Shown here: one piece after another, positions 5,579 through 5,721 of the stretch | How positions within the stretch are numbered: position 1 is the stretch's first letter | Layout: each line of letters starts with the position of its first letter | From: an uncultured Clostridia bacterium | Lineage (GTDB): Bacteria; Bacillota; Clostridia; Christensenellales; Borkfalkiaceae | Reading direction: 5' to 3' | NCBI GenBank assembly: GCA_937888935.1 | Contig: CALARO010000304.1 | Coordinates: forward strand, 1-5,721 | Length of the DNA stretch: 5,721 nucleotides | The notes under the pieces: model-generated | Database searches by the model: none | What the model saw: only the letters and a program-made list of their open reading frames with translations | What the model was told of the DNA's origin: nothing | Translations under genes and position numbers: made by a program

Positions 5579-5588
5579 TTATAATACA

Positions 5589-5687
5589 ATGTTTCTTTAT
5601 AAGTTTTTTCCATATATATGTGGGGGTTTTATCATTCTCATAATATCCCTTGCTATGATTAAAAAGTTGTTTAAATCAAAAACTTAA
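5589..5687 (+). pseudogene. Possible C-terminal membrane anchor of a lost plus-strand protein
   Basis: From the ATG at 5589, 32 residues read out: an aromatic lead, a hydrophobic span (YICGGFIILIISLAM, about 15-18 residues) and a basic tail KKLFKSKT before TAA. This is the shape of a single-pass membrane anchor with a cytoplasmic stop-transfer tail. No ribosome site precedes the ATG, and upstream the same frame is merely the antisense of the ROK gene, so if real this is the tail of a truncated gene. A/T-rich sequence can yield hydrophobic frames by chance, so confidence is low. Confidence 0.25.
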
Positions 5688-5721
5688 TTAATGATTTACA
5701 CCTAAAAAGATAGCATTTTTC
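5688..5721. other. Right window edge, no feature seen
   Basis: A/T-rich sequence with a 7-base inverted repeat (TAAATCA at 5672-5678, TGATTTA at 5692-5698) around the stop of the putative anchor fragment. There is no T-run or coding frame that I can support. Confidence 0.3.

Noticed and set aside
5556..5585. Plus-strand TTGAAA-18-TATAAT before the membrane-anchor fragment
   Set aside because: It lies in very A/T-rich sequence and partly within the ROK frame, and its start point would fall on the ATG with no ribosome site. Chance is likely.
1..5721. CRISPR array, rRNA or complete insertion sequence
   Set aside because: No regularly spaced repeats, no rRNA signature and no transposase frame with terminal inverted repeats were seen on either strand.

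Overview
The window looks like accessory DNA from an uncultured gut Clostridia-type bacterium (Firmicutes). This is inferred from the moderate-to-low G+C, strong GGAGG-type ribosome sites, sigma-A-like promoter spacing, MBG/YDG, InlB-B and GLUG repeat surface proteins, and a small peptide of a style I associate with gut Clostridia. No marker gene fixes the taxon. Essentially all supported genes are on the minus strand, so the window reads right to left.

Right side (about 5578 to 1104): a co-directional cluster. It begins with the C-terminal two thirds of a ROK-family sugar kinase/repressor whose N-terminus is missing. Next come a 514-residue lipoprotein (Ig-like MBG/YDG domains plus a GLUG beta-helix module), a 76-residue lipoprotein overlapping it by ATGA, a 52-residue peptide with a ten-G tract, and a 567-residue secreted protein (unassigned N-terminal domain, InlB-type repeats, the same GLUG module). 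It closes at a strong intrinsic terminator (1104-1158). The tight spacing, the overlaps and the lack of any internal terminator support one transcript. The two large proteins are paralogues in their C-terminal halves, and 174 nt at their 3' ends are identical at every base, pointing to recent duplication or gene conversion. A one-base slip in an A-run altered the last residues of the upstream copy.

Middle (about 1000 to 240): a small basic protein of unknown function (610-951), then about 370 bases without a gene. That stretch holds several stem-loops, possibly an interspersed non-coding repeat, and ends in a well-formed minus-strand promoter (281-309).

Left edge (238 to 1): the promoter leads into a wrecked gene that keeps the first 23 or so residues of an AlbA_2/Schlafen-type protein and, directly after, what looks like its C-terminal winged-helix segment in broken frames. 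The start of a second AlbA_2-type gene then runs off the window.

The right edge has another break. The truncated ROK gene abuts, near 5580, a plus-strand fragment that looks like the membrane-anchored tail of another protein. The large cluster appears to make cell-surface and exported proteins. No enzyme for a known pathway is intact here, so the joint function stays open.
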